DNA of 64,000 nt, taken from assembly GCF_000282095.2 (NCBI RefSeq), contig NZ_AKKC02000003.1:62001-126000 (forward strand), in the 5' to 3' direction. This document shows, piece after piece, positions 1 through 8,926 of the stretch. The notes beneath the pieces are model-generated. The model was not told the DNA's origin. It was given only the letters and a program-made list of their open reading frames with translations, and did not search any database. Source of the stretch: Rhizobium sp. CF080 (GTDB lineage: Bacteria > Pseudomonadota > Alphaproteobacteria > Rhizobiales > Rhizobiaceae). Made by a program: the position numbers and the translations under genes. Within the stretch, counting starts at the first letter, position 1. Every line of letters begins with the position of its first letter.

Positions 1-507
1 CGGTGTCGAGGTGCGGGGATCCTCGATGGCGATCTTCTGCGCCGGATCGCCTTCCACCAGTTCCTTCAGGCTCTTCGGCGGGTTCTTGATCGCCTGGGTA
101 TCGTAGACGACGGCGAAATGGCCGTAATCGTAGGGAATGAACGTGTCGTCGCTATAATTGCCCGGCACCTTGGCGGCGGAGGCGTCGAGCCCATGCGGCT
201 CGAACAGGCCGGTCGCCTTCGCCTCGGAGATCAGGTTGGTGTCGAGGCCGAGCGCGATATCCGCGTCGGTGCCCGGACCCTCCAGCTTCAGGCGGGTGAG
301 AAGTGCTACGCCATCGGCAACGCCGACGAAATTCAGCTTGCAGGCGCAGGTCTTCTCGAATGCCTCCTTCACCTTGGGGCCGGGACCCCAGTCGGAAATG
401 AAGCTCTCATAGGTGTAGACGGTCAGCGTCTTTTCCTGCGCCTCGGCCGGCGCGGACAGGGAAAGGGCGGCTGCGGCCGCCAATATCGAAAGAACGGTTC
501 TGCGCAT
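1..507 (-). CDS. thiB: Thiamine ABC transporter substrate-binding protein, C-terminus off the window
   Basis: This is the periplasmic thiamine/TPP-binding subunit of a ThiBPQ-type importer. Reading leftward from the ATG at 507 gives [20 protein letters not shown]..., a Sec signal peptide ending near AEA-QE, followed by the family motifs [10 protein letters not shown] and [11 protein letters not shown]. Only the first 169 residues are present, about half of the usual length. A strong Shine-Dalgarno (AGGAGG type) at about 513-519 fixes the start. A TPP riboswitch on the same strand lies just upstream, which supports the substrate. The permease and ATPase (thiP, thiQ) would be expected further left, outside the window. 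Confidence 0.93.
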   Translation of the reverse strand, partial: MRRTVLSILAAAAALSLSAPAEAQEKTLTVYTYESFISDWGPGPKVKEAFEKTCACKLNFVGVADGVALLTRLKLEGPGTDADIALGLDTNLISEAKATGLFEPHGLDASAAKVPGNYSDDTFIPYDYGHFAVVYDTQAIKNPPKSLKELVEGDPAQKIAIEDPRTSTP

Positions 508-563
508 CAGCGCCTCCTCTGCTTGCGTTACAAGGGGAATAGGCGCTGATGAAGAGCCGTCTA

Positions 564-648
564 ATCCCTCCGCCGGTCTTAACCGGATCAGGTTCCGCGG
601 GTTGGCCAAAGGCCTCTCAGCCGTGCGAAAAGACACGGCACCCCGTTA
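564..648 (-). promoter_or_regulatory. TPP riboswitch (thi box)
   Basis: Read on the minus strand this contains the conserved TPP-riboswitch blocks in order: an ACGGGGTGCC start, the GGCTGAGAGG loop, ACCCGCGGAACCTGAT and the CCGGTTAA...CCGGCGGAGGGA 3' part. It ends about 57 nt before the thiB start codon, so it controls thiB and probably the rest of a thiBPQ operon in response to thiamine pyrophosphate. I see no clear intrinsic terminator between it and thiB, so control of translation initiation is more likely than attenuation (inference). Confidence 0.95.
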
Positions 649-660
649 GAGCGGGATCAG

Positions 661-689
661 ATTTAGCGGTGCGGGGATTGTCTGGCAAG
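661..689 (-). promoter_or_regulatory. Probable sigma-70 promoter of the thiB transcript
   Basis: On the minus strand CTTGCC (684-689) and CTAAAT (661-666) are spaced by exactly 17 bp. This resembles the rhizobial housekeeping consensus CTTGAC-N17-CTATAT. Initiation would fall near 653, a few bases before the riboswitch begins. Confidence 0.5.
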
Positions 690-738
690 GGGTGGTCTAT
701 GACCGGCTCCGGGCGTATCCGGCAGGAGCCAGGATTTC

Positions 739-1188
739 TCAATGGTTCTGAGAAAACACCTTCAGTTCGCGCGGCACGATCGCCATGGCGCCGAGCCGGT
801 TGGCGATGGCGTAGTCGATGGTCTTCTCGACCACGTCAGGCATGACGGGCTTGGTCAGGACGCCGAGCGAGCCCGCGACGCCATCTTTGACGTCGTCCGG
901 ATTTCCGGTCATGAAGATGACGGTGACACCATATTGTTGCGCAAGCTCGCGGCCGATCTCCGGCCCGGTCCGGCCGTCGGAGAGATTGACATCGACCAGG
1001 GCAATATCGGCATGGGCAGCGAGCGCCAGCGCGTGTTTGCGAGCGTTGGCGAATCCGGCGACCTCAAGGCCCATGGATTCGATTGTTTCGGCCACATCGA
1101 GTGCGATCAGAAACTCATCTTCGACGATCATGACACGTTGATTCATTGCTTCAGCGGCCAGCCGACGACGCGTAACATTTGTCAGCAT
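739..1188 (-). CDS. Single-domain response regulator (CheY-like receiver)
   Basis: A stand-alone receiver domain. The acidic pair is in MIVEDEF, the phospho-acceptor Asp is in ALVDVNLSDG, the Thr/Ser position is in FMTGNP and the conserved Lys is in LTKPV. There is no output domain, so it must act through a partner protein. The first in-frame ATG (1188) adds 14 residues; the receiver fold itself starts at a second ATG (1146), and neither has a strong ribosome-binding site, so the start is uncertain. The LVDVNLSDGRTG pattern is typical of receivers linked to HWE/HisKA_2 kinases in Rhizobiales. An EcfG-type stress promoter sits upstream (1267-1291). Confidence 0.88.
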   Translation of the reverse strand: MLTNVTRRRLAAEAMNQRVMIVEDEFLIALDVAETIESMGLEVAGFANARKHALALAAHADIALVDVNLSDGRTGPEIGRELAQQYGVTVIFMTGNPDDVKDGVAGSLGVLTKPVMPDVVEKTIDYAIANRLGAMAIVPRELKVFSQNH

Positions 1189-1266
1189 TGGAGGTCCCTA
1201 CTCGGTTGATCGGTTCCGTGGTGGCCGAGGAGTCCCCAAGACATTTCGACCGTGCTTGACCCAATG

Positions 1267-1291
1267 AACGTCCCGGGACGATATATGTTCC
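1267..1291 (-). promoter_or_regulatory. Candidate EcfG-type general-stress promoter
   Basis: On the minus strand GGAAC (1287-1291) is followed, after exactly 16 bp, by CGTT (1267-1270). This is the consensus recognised by sigma-EcfG (RpoE2 in Sinorhizobium), the general stress sigma factor under PhyR/NepR control. It lies about 80 bp upstream of the first ATG of the receiver protein and points towards it. Confidence 0.6.
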
Positions 1292-1318
1292 GGTCCGCGA
1301 CAAATATTTTCCCGGCTA

Positions 1319-1344
1319 ACTATTTGTTAAGCATAACAAATAGT
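1319..1344 (-). terminator. AT-rich hairpin after the ABC-F gene
   Basis: A perfect 11-bp inverted repeat (ACTATTTGTTA / TAACAAATAGT) with a 4-base AGCA loop lies 5 nt past the stop codon of the ABC-F ATPase. The stem is AT-rich and the following T-run is poor, so it is a weak terminator candidate; an operator role for the downstream regulator gene is an alternative. Confidence 0.4.
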
Positions 1345-1348
1345 AAAA

Positions 1349-3172
<1,824 letters not shown>

Positions 3173-3176
3173 TAGC

Positions 3177-3827
3177 TTAGGCTCCTGTCATGTCATAGGG
3201 GCGGGCGAGGATCATGGCCTTGCCCTCCCTCAAATGGAAATCCACCTGGCCTTCCGCAACGTTCGAGACGGTGCGCGAGGAGCCGAAGGGAAGCGAAAAG
3301 TTGTCGAGCGGATAACGGGCGCCGACGATATCGAGCCCTTCCAGACCCGAAAAGCCGACGACGGAAAACAGCGAGCCCTTGGGCAGGTCGAGGTTTTTCG
3401 TCCCCGGCAGCAGCGGCAGGGCCTCTTCGTCGCCCGAGGTCAGCAGGATGTCGAGGCCGCGTTCTGCAAGGCTCATGGCGTGAAAGAAGTGCTGCAGCGC
3501 ATGGTCGCTGCGCTCGCCGCCGAGGGCGCCGACGAAGATCAGCCGAGTGGCGCCGCGCTCGATTGCCTCCAGGGTCGCGATCTCGCCGTCGGTCTCGGTC
3601 TTGGCGGGCGGGTAGGTCTGCCGCTCCACGTGCGGGAATTGTTCGATCAGCGCCGCATCGGAGGAGTCGAAATCGCCGACCCAGAGCTCCGGCGTGACGC
3701 CCAGCGCCGCCGCATGGCGCATGCCGCTATCGGCCGCAATGAAGCGGCTGCCGGTAACGGTGTCCCGCAGGCGGTCGGTGACGGTGAGATTGCCGCCGAG
3801 CAGAATGGTGAAGGTCGAATGGCTCAT
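3177..3827 (-). CDS. thiN: Thiamine diphosphokinase (thiamine pyrophosphokinase)
   Basis: Transfers pyrophosphate from ATP to thiamine to form TPP in the cytoplasm. Family landmarks are visible: FTILLGGNLTVTDRL at the start, AADSGMRHAAALG, the catalytic WVGDFDSSD, KTETDGEIATLEA, and GALGGERSDHALQH. I chose the ATG at 3827 (MSHSTFT...), where the homologous fold begins; in-frame ATGs at 3833 and 3875 extend it but have no ribosome-binding site. About 216 residues. With ThiB at the left edge it forms a salvage route: import thiamine, then phosphorylate it. It shares a transcript with the ABC-F gene. Confidence 0.92.
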   Translation of the reverse strand: MSHSTFTILLGGNLTVTDRLRDTVTGSRFIAADSGMRHAAALGVTPELWVGDFDSSDAALIEQFPHVERQTYPPAKTETDGEIATLEAIERGATRLIFVGALGGERSDHALQHFFHAMSLAERGLDILLTSGDEEALPLLPGTKNLDLPKGSLFSVVGFSGLEGLDIVGARYPLDNFSLPFGSSRTVSNVAEGQVDFHLREGKAMILARPYDMTGA

Positions 3828-3926
3828 GCGCATTGCCCATAGCGCAAAGCCGGCCGAAAGGGAAAGCTGTTGCACCGCCGGGGATGAGCTTTTAGTTTGC
3901 GGCGCTTAATTGATCAGGAAGCCGAG

Positions 3927-4766
3927 ATGCAGTTTCAGGGTACAGCGGACTATATTGCCGACAAGGATCTGATGGTGGCGGTCAACGCCGCGATCCGGCT
4001 CGAACGTCCGCTGCTGGTCAAAGGCGAGCCGGGCACCGGCAAAACCGAACTGGCGCGGCAGGTCGCCGCCGCCCTCGGGCTTGATCTCATCGAGTGGAAT
4101 ATCAAGTCTACCACCAAGGCGCAGCAGGGGCTTTACGAATACGACGCCGTCTCGCGGCTGCGCGACAGCCAGCTCGGCGACGAGCGCGTCCACGATGTCG
4201 CCAACTATATCCGCCGCGGCAAGCTGTGGCAGGCCTTTGCCTCGGACAAGAAGCTCGTCCTGTTGATCGACGAGATCGACAAAGCGGATATCGAATTCCC
4301 GAACGACCTGCTGCAGGAACTCGACCGCATGGAATTCCATGTCTACGAGACCGGCGAGATGGTGCGTGCCAAGGTCCGGCCGATCGTCATCATTACCTCC
4401 AACAACGAGAAGGAGCTGCCGGACGCCTTCCTGCGCCGCTGTTTCTTCCATTATATCCGCTTTCCGGATGTCGATACGCTCGCCCGGATCGTCGAGGTTC
4501 ACTACCCCGGCATCAAGCAGACGCTGGTGCGCAATGCGTTGACGCAATTTTACGAAATCCGCGAGATGCCGGGCCTGAAGAAAAAGCCCTCGACCTCCGA
4601 GGCGCTCGACTGGATCCGGCTGCTGGTCTCCGACGACGTCGATCCGTCGGACCTGCGCGGCGACGTCAGGAACGCGTTGCCGAAGCTGCATGGCGCGCTG
4701 CTCAAGAACGAGCAGGACGTGCATCTCTTCGAGCGGCTGGCCTTCATGGCGCGGCGGGAGCGATGA
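3927..4766 (+). CDS. MoxR/CoxD-type AAA+ ATPase
   Basis: A single AAA+ domain of about 279 residues: Walker A GEPGTGKTE (residues 33-41), Walker B LVLLIDEIDKAD, sensor region IIITSNNEKELPDAFLRRC, arginine finger LRRC. MoxR ATPases act as chaperones that insert metals or remodel partners, usually with a von Willebrand A protein. Such a partner is encoded at 6326-7507, separated by a Nudix gene and metA. The ATG at 3927 has an AGGA box 7-8 nt upstream; a TTG ten codons earlier is less likely. It overlaps the next gene by 4 nt (ATGA). Confidence 0.92.
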   Translation: MQFQGTADYIADKDLMVAVNAAIRLERPLLVKGEPGTGKTELARQVAAALGLDLIEWNIKSTTKAQQGLYEYDAVSRLRDSQLGDERVHDVANYIRRGKLWQAFASDKKLVLLIDEIDKADIEFPNDLLQELDRMEFHVYETGEMVRAKVRPIVIITSNNEKELPDAFLRRCFFHYIRFPDVDTLARIVEVHYPGIKQTLVRNALTQFYEIREMPGLKKKPSTSEALDWIRLLVSDDVDPSDLRGDVRNALPKLHGALLKNEQDVHLFERLAFMARRER

Positions 4767-5203
4767 CGCCCGATGCGTTCAAGGTGCTGATCTATGCCGT
4801 CTGGCAGGATCGGCTCCTGGTCTTCGACGAGCCGGATTTTCCCGATCAGTGGCTGCAGGTGCCGGGCGGTACGATCGAGCCGGGCGAAGCGCCGGATATC
4901 GCCGCCGCCCGTGAATTTTACGAGGAGACGGGTCTCGATGTCGTGGTTCCGCTGCATCCGCTTGTGGTTCACGACTATCGTTTTCCAAAGGATGGCGGCG
5001 AGATCTGCCATCGCCGGCACTATTTCCTGCTCCGCTTGACGGGAGACTACCCCGATACCTGGATTCACCTTGAGGAACATCGCTTTGATGGTGGCGAGCC
5101 CATTCGTTTTAGCTTCTCCTGGATGCGGTTGGACGAGGCGGCACGCCAGCTTGGTGGGGGGATGGCGGACGCGCTTCCGCTTGTTCTCAAGGACGAGCTA
5201 TAG
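4763..5203 (+). CDS. Nudix hydrolase
   Basis: A 146-residue Nudix protein with a complete Nudix box: Gly36, Glu42, Arg50, Glu51, Glu54, Glu55 and Gly57 match GX5EX7REUXEEXGU. It should hydrolyse a nucleoside-diphosphate-linked substrate in a Mg-dependent way; the substrate cannot be told from sequence. The start ATG overlaps the stop of the AAA+ gene, so the two are co-translated. Confidence 0.9.
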   Translation: MTPDAFKVLIYAVWQDRLLVFDEPDFPDQWLQVPGGTIEPGEAPDIAAAREFYEETGLDVVVPLHPLVVHDYRFPKDGGEICHRRHYFLLRLTGDYPDTWIHLEEHRFDGGEPIRFSFSWMRLDEAARQLGGGMADALPLVLKDEL

Positions 5204-5263
5204 AAGCAAGATTTTGCTCCCATTGACGAGGCCTGTAGCAAGGCGTATTTGAGCGTTGTGAAT

Positions 5264-5317
5264 TCGTGGTGATTTGGCCGGCCGGCTTGCAGCCACGTTA
5301 AAAAAGTCGCTAAAGGG
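5264..5317 (+). promoter_or_regulatory. SAM-II riboswitch
   Basis: The compact SAM-II (metA motif) pseudoknot is clear: TCGTGGTGATTT, then a variable loop, then TTGCAGCCACG, TTAAAAAAG and GCTAAAG. The P1 helix is CGTGG (5265-5269) with CCACG (5293-5297). SAM-II was first described upstream of alphaproteobacterial metA genes, which is exactly its position here. It ends about 77 nt before the metA start, and an intrinsic terminator follows. Confidence 0.95.
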
Positions 5318-5341
5318 CCGCGAGAAGATGTCTTCCCACGG

Positions 5342-5380
5342 ACCGGTTGCGATTTTTGTCGTCGCCGGTTTTTTATTTTC
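5342..5380 (+). terminator. Intrinsic terminator between the SAM-II riboswitch and metA
   Basis: An 11-bp stem (ACCGGTTGCGA with TCGTCGCCGGT, one mismatch and two wobbles) with loop TTTTTG is followed by a T-rich tract (5369-5379). It sits between the SAM aptamer and metA, so SAM binding probably promotes termination. A competing hairpin at 5315-5344 overlaps its first three stem bases and could act as the antiterminator (inference). Confidence 0.75.
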
Positions 5381-5393
5381 GCTGGGTAAAGAC

Positions 5394-6314
5394 ATGCCGA
5401 TCAAGATTCCCGATACGCTGCCCGCATTCAGCACGCTCGTTTCCGAAGGCGTGCGGGTGATGACCGAAACCATGGCGGTGCGGCAGGACATTCGTCCGCT
5501 GCAGATCGGGCTTCTCAATCTCATGCCGAACAAGATCAAGACCGAGCTGCAGATGGCGCGCCTCGTCGGCGCCTCGCCGCTGCAGGTCGAGTTCTCGCTG
5601 GTCCGCGTCGGCGGCCACAAGGCGAAGAACACGTCGGAAGATCATCTCCTGTCGTTCTACGAGACCTGGGAAGAGGTGAAGCACCGCAAGTTCGACGGCT
5701 TCATCATCACCGGTGCGCCGATCGAGACGCTTGCCTTCGAGGACGTCACCTATTGGGACGAGATGAGACAGATCCTCGACTGGACGGCGACCAACGTGCA
5801 TTCGACCATGAATGTCTGCTGGGGCGCGATGGCGGCGATCTATCATTTTCACGGCGTGCCGAAATACGAGCTCAAGGAAAAGGCGTTTGGCGTCTATCGT
5901 CACCGCAACCTCGTGCCGTCGTCGATCTATCTCAACGGATTTTCGGACGATTTCCAGGTGCCGGTATCGCGCTGGACTGAGGTGCGCCGTCCCGACATCG
6001 AGAAGAACCCGGATCTCGAAATCCTGATGGAATCCGAGGAAATGGGCATCTGCCTGGTGCATGAGAAGGCGGGCAAGCGGCTCTACATGTTCAACCATGT
6101 GGAATACGACTCCACCTCGCTGGCGGACGAATATTTCCGGGACGTCAATGCCGGCGTGCCGATCAAGATGCCGCACAACTATTTTCCGCATAACGACGAC
6201 ACGCTGACGCCCTTGAACCGTTGGCGCAGCCATGCACATCTTCTGTTCGGCAACTGGATCAACGAGATCTACCAGACGACGCCGTATGATCCGGAGAAGA
6301 TCGGTACCGAATAG
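5394..6314 (+). CDS. metA: Homoserine O-acyltransferase (probably acetyl-CoA dependent)
   Basis: First committed step of methionine synthesis: acylates L-homoserine. 306 residues, the normal MetA length. The catalytic triad is in place: Cys142 (NVCWGAMA), His235 and Glu237 (FNHVEYD). Residue 111 is Glu ([11 protein letters not shown]). E. coli MetA, a succinyltransferase, has Gly at the aligned position, and Glu there is associated with acetyl-CoA specificity in characterised MetA proteins, so O-acetylhomoserine is the likely product. The ATG at 5394 starts the conserved MPIKIPD sequence; longer in-frame starts would run back into the riboswitch. Controlled by SAM-II. Confidence 0.95.
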   Translation: MPIKIPDTLPAFSTLVSEGVRVMTETMAVRQDIRPLQIGLLNLMPNKIKTELQMARLVGASPLQVEFSLVRVGGHKAKNTSEDHLLSFYETWEEVKHRKFDGFIITGAPIETLAFEDVTYWDEMRQILDWTATNVHSTMNVCWGAMAAIYHFHGVPKYELKEKAFGVYRHRNLVPSSIYLNGFSDDFQVPVSRWTEVRRPDIEKNPDLEILMESEEMGICLVHEKAGKRLYMFNHVEYDSTSLADEYFRDVNAGVPIKMPHNYFPHNDDTLTPLNRWRSHAHLLFGNWINEIYQTTPYDPEKIGTE

Positions 6315-6325
6315 GGTTCGAGGCG

Positions 6326-7507
6326 ATGTTCATTCCCTTCTTCCTTCACCTCAAAGAAGCGAAGATCCCGGTGACACTCCGGGAATTCCTCGACCTTCTC
6401 GAAGGCATGGAGGAAGGGATCGTTGATTTCGATGTTGAAGCCTTCTATTTCCTCGCCCGCACCGCGCTGGTGAAGGACGAGCGGCATATCGACAAATTCG
6501 ACCGGGTGTTTTCCTCCTATTTCCGCGGACTCGAGGCCGTCTCTGGCGAGCCGGGCATGGACGTCGCGAATATCCCCGAGGAATGGCTGCGCAAGCTCGT
6601 CGAAAAGCACCTGACGGACGAGGAGAAGAAGCTCGTCGAGTCGCTCGGCGGTTTCGAGAAGCTGATGGAGACGTTGCGCCAGCGGCTGGAGGAGCAGAAG
6701 GGCCGGCATCAAGGCGGCTCGAAATGGATCGGCACCGGCGGTACGTCCCCTTTCGGCGCCTACGGCTACAATCCCGAAGGCGTGCGGATCGGCCAGGACC
6801 AGTCTCGCCACCGCCGGGCGGTGAAGGTCTGGGACAAGCGCGAATTCGCCGATTTCGACGACAAGGTCGAGCTCGGCACCCGCAACATCAAGCTGGCGCT
6901 GAAGCGGCTGCGTCGCTGGGTGAGGGAAGGGGCGGTCGAGGAATTCGATCTGCCCGGCACGATCCGCTCCACCGCCGAGCACGGTTATCTCGACGTGCAG
7001 ACCCGGCCGGAGCGGCGCAATGCAGTCAAGCTGCTGATGTTCTTCGATGTCGGCGGTTCGATGGACGATCATATCCGTATCGTCGAAGAACTGTTCTCGG
7101 CGGCCCGTGCCGAATTCAGGCATATGGAGCATTTCTACTTCCACAATTGCCTCTACGAAGGCGTGTGGAAGGAGAACCGCCGCCGCTCCGACCGGACGCC
7201 GACGCTCGACCTCATCCGCAGTTATGGTGCAGACTACAAGGTGATCTTCGTCGGCGATGCCTCGATGAGCCCCTATGAGATCACCCATACGGGCGGTTCG
7301 GTGGAGCATTGGAACCAGGAACCGGGCGAGGCCTGGATCAGGCGTGTCACCGATCACTTCCATCGTTGCGTCTGGCTCAATCCGCTGCCGCAGGACCATT
7401 GGAGCCATACGACCTCGATCGGCGTGATGCGGCAGCTGATGGCCGAACGGATGTTTCCGCTGACGCTTGGCGGATTGGAACAGGCGACGCGGACGCTCAC
7501 CCGCTGA
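6326..7507 (+). CDS. CoxE-like von Willebrand factor A domain protein
   Basis: A 393-residue protein with an N-terminal helical region (MFIPFFLHLKEAKIPVTLRE) and a C-terminal VWA domain carrying a degenerate metal-ion-dependent adhesion site, FFDVGGSMDDH, where the usual DxSxS is DxGxS. Such proteins partner with MoxR/CoxD AAA+ ATPases in assembly of complex enzymes; the likely partner is at 3927-4766. It starts 11 nt after metA and may ride on the SAM-II-controlled transcript. No signal peptide or membrane segment is seen. Confidence 0.88.
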   Translation: MFIPFFLHLKEAKIPVTLREFLDLLEGMEEGIVDFDVEAFYFLARTALVKDERHIDKFDRVFSSYFRGLEAVSGEPGMDVANIPEEWLRKLVEKHLTDEEKKLVESLGGFEKLMETLRQRLEEQKGRHQGGSKWIGTGGTSPFGAYGYNPEGVRIGQDQSRHRRAVKVWDKREFADFDDKVELGTRNIKLALKRLRRWVREGAVEEFDLPGTIRSTAEHGYLDVQTRPERRNAVKLLMFFDVGGSMDDHIRIVEELFSAARAEFRHMEHFYFHNCLYEGVWKENRRRSDRTPTLDLIRSYGADYKVIFVGDASMSPYEITHTGGSVEHWNQEPGEAWIRRVTDHFHRCVWLNPLPQDHWSHTTSIGVMRQLMAERMFPLTLGGLEQATRTLTR

Positions 7508-7602
7508 CTTTGCTTTCCGTGAACTTTATCGTTCCCCGGCGTTGCGGCCTGCCGTCAAATCGCGCAGTTTGCCGCAAAACATATCGGTGGAGGAGCAGTC
7601 TC

Positions 7603-8625
7603 ATGGCGGACCAGAATTTCGAAGTTTTCGGCACCACGGAAAAGGGCGAAACCGTCTATCGCGTCCGGATCTCCGGTGGCGGGCTGACGGCCAGCGTCAT
7701 CACCTGGGGTGCGGTGATCCAGGATCTTCGGCTCGAAGGCCACCAGCCGCCGCTCGTGCTCGGCTTCGAACGGTTTGAAGACTACCTGAACCATTCTCCC
7801 TATTTCGGCGCGACACCCGGCCGTTCGTCCAACCGTACCGGCGGTGGCCGTTTCACGCTGGATGGCAAGCCGTATCAGCTGGAATTGAACGAACGGGGCG
7901 TCACCCATCTCCATGGCGGCTCGGACGGCATCGGCCGCAGCAACTGGACGATCGTCGAACATGCTGCGGACAAGGTGGTGCTGCGGATCATCGATCCGGA
8001 CGGCCGTGCCGGTTATCCGGGCAACTGCACGATCACGGCCACCTACCATCTCAAAAGCAATGGTGTTCTTTCCGTCGTCTACGAATCCACCACCGATCAG
8101 CCGACGCTCGCCAATATCTGCCAGCATACCTATTTCAATCTCGACGGCCGCGAGGATGCGCTCGGCCATGACATCATGATCGCGGCCGACCATGTGCTTG
8201 TCCTTGACGAGAAGCAGGTGCCGACCGGCGAATTGATGGATGTCGCCGGCACGCCTTTCGACCTGCGTGACATGGGGCCCATGAAGCGCTTCGATGGCGA
8301 TGCACAGGTCCTGTTCGATCACAATTTCTGCCTGTCGCCGGAGCGCACGCCTAAGCGTTCCGTGGCCTTGGCGCGCAGCATCCATTCCGGTGTGTCGATG
8401 GAAGTTCGCACCACCGAGCCGGGCGTGCAGCTCTATGCCGCCTTCAAGCTGCAGCAGTTCTCCGTGCCGGGCCTTGACGGGCGCCGCTATGGGCCCTTTG
8501 CCGGGTTCTGCATGGAGACCCAGGTCTGGCCGGACGCCATCAACCACGCCAATTTCCCGAATGCGGTGCTGCGTCCGGGCGAGGTGTTGCGGCAGGAAAC
8601 GGACTATGTCTTTTCGAAACAATGA
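7603..8625 (+). CDS. Aldose 1-epimerase (galactose mutarotase family)
   Basis: Interconverts alpha and beta anomers of free aldoses. 340 residues, standard for GalM. Landmarks: substrate-binding Asn77-Arg78 (GRSSNRTGG), THLHGG (101-106), the catalytic His175 in NICQHTYFNLDG, and the C-terminal catalytic Glu in FCMETQVWPDAINHANFP. A GGTGGAGGAG ribosome-binding site precedes the chosen ATG. No sugar operon adjoins it, so the physiological sugar is unknown. Confidence 0.92.
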   Translation: MADQNFEVFGTTEKGETVYRVRISGGGLTASVITWGAVIQDLRLEGHQPPLVLGFERFEDYLNHSPYFGATPGRSSNRTGGGRFTLDGKPYQLELNERGVTHLHGGSDGIGRSNWTIVEHAADKVVLRIIDPDGRAGYPGNCTITATYHLKSNGVLSVVYESTTDQPTLANICQHTYFNLDGREDALGHDIMIAADHVLVLDEKQVPTGELMDVAGTPFDLRDMGPMKRFDGDAQVLFDHNFCLSPERTPKRSVALARSIHSGVSMEVRTTEPGVQLYAAFKLQQFSVPGLDGRRYGPFAGFCMETQVWPDAINHANFPNAVLRPGEVLRQETDYVFSKQ

Positions 8626-8926
8626 TCGCAGCGGGCCGCGTCTGGACCCAGCTTGTGCCGACACATTCAAATAACTCTTGTCATTCAAACGGGGCTTGCT
8701 TCGGGGTCCATGTAAAATAGGTAAGCCGTGGATTCCAGTTGTAATTCTACCGCTGCGCAAGGTTTCCGAAGCAAAGTTATCATTCGCCGTTTTACATTGT
8801 GGAACGCCGTGAGATTTTGACATTAGTTAAATTTCAACTGATTTCGAGATAGTTTTCTTCGAGATTGGCATTGCCGCCCGCCGGGCGGCGGCCCTCTGCT
8901 TTCGCGGAGCACAATTCGAGGGACAT
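8626..8926 (+). other. Intergenic region before the chemoreceptor
   Basis: No ORF worth calling. The right half is AT-rich and includes a TTGACA hexamer at 8817-8822 pointing at the chemoreceptor gene, but no good -10 follows at 16-18 bp. I see no strong hairpin. Confidence 0.5.
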
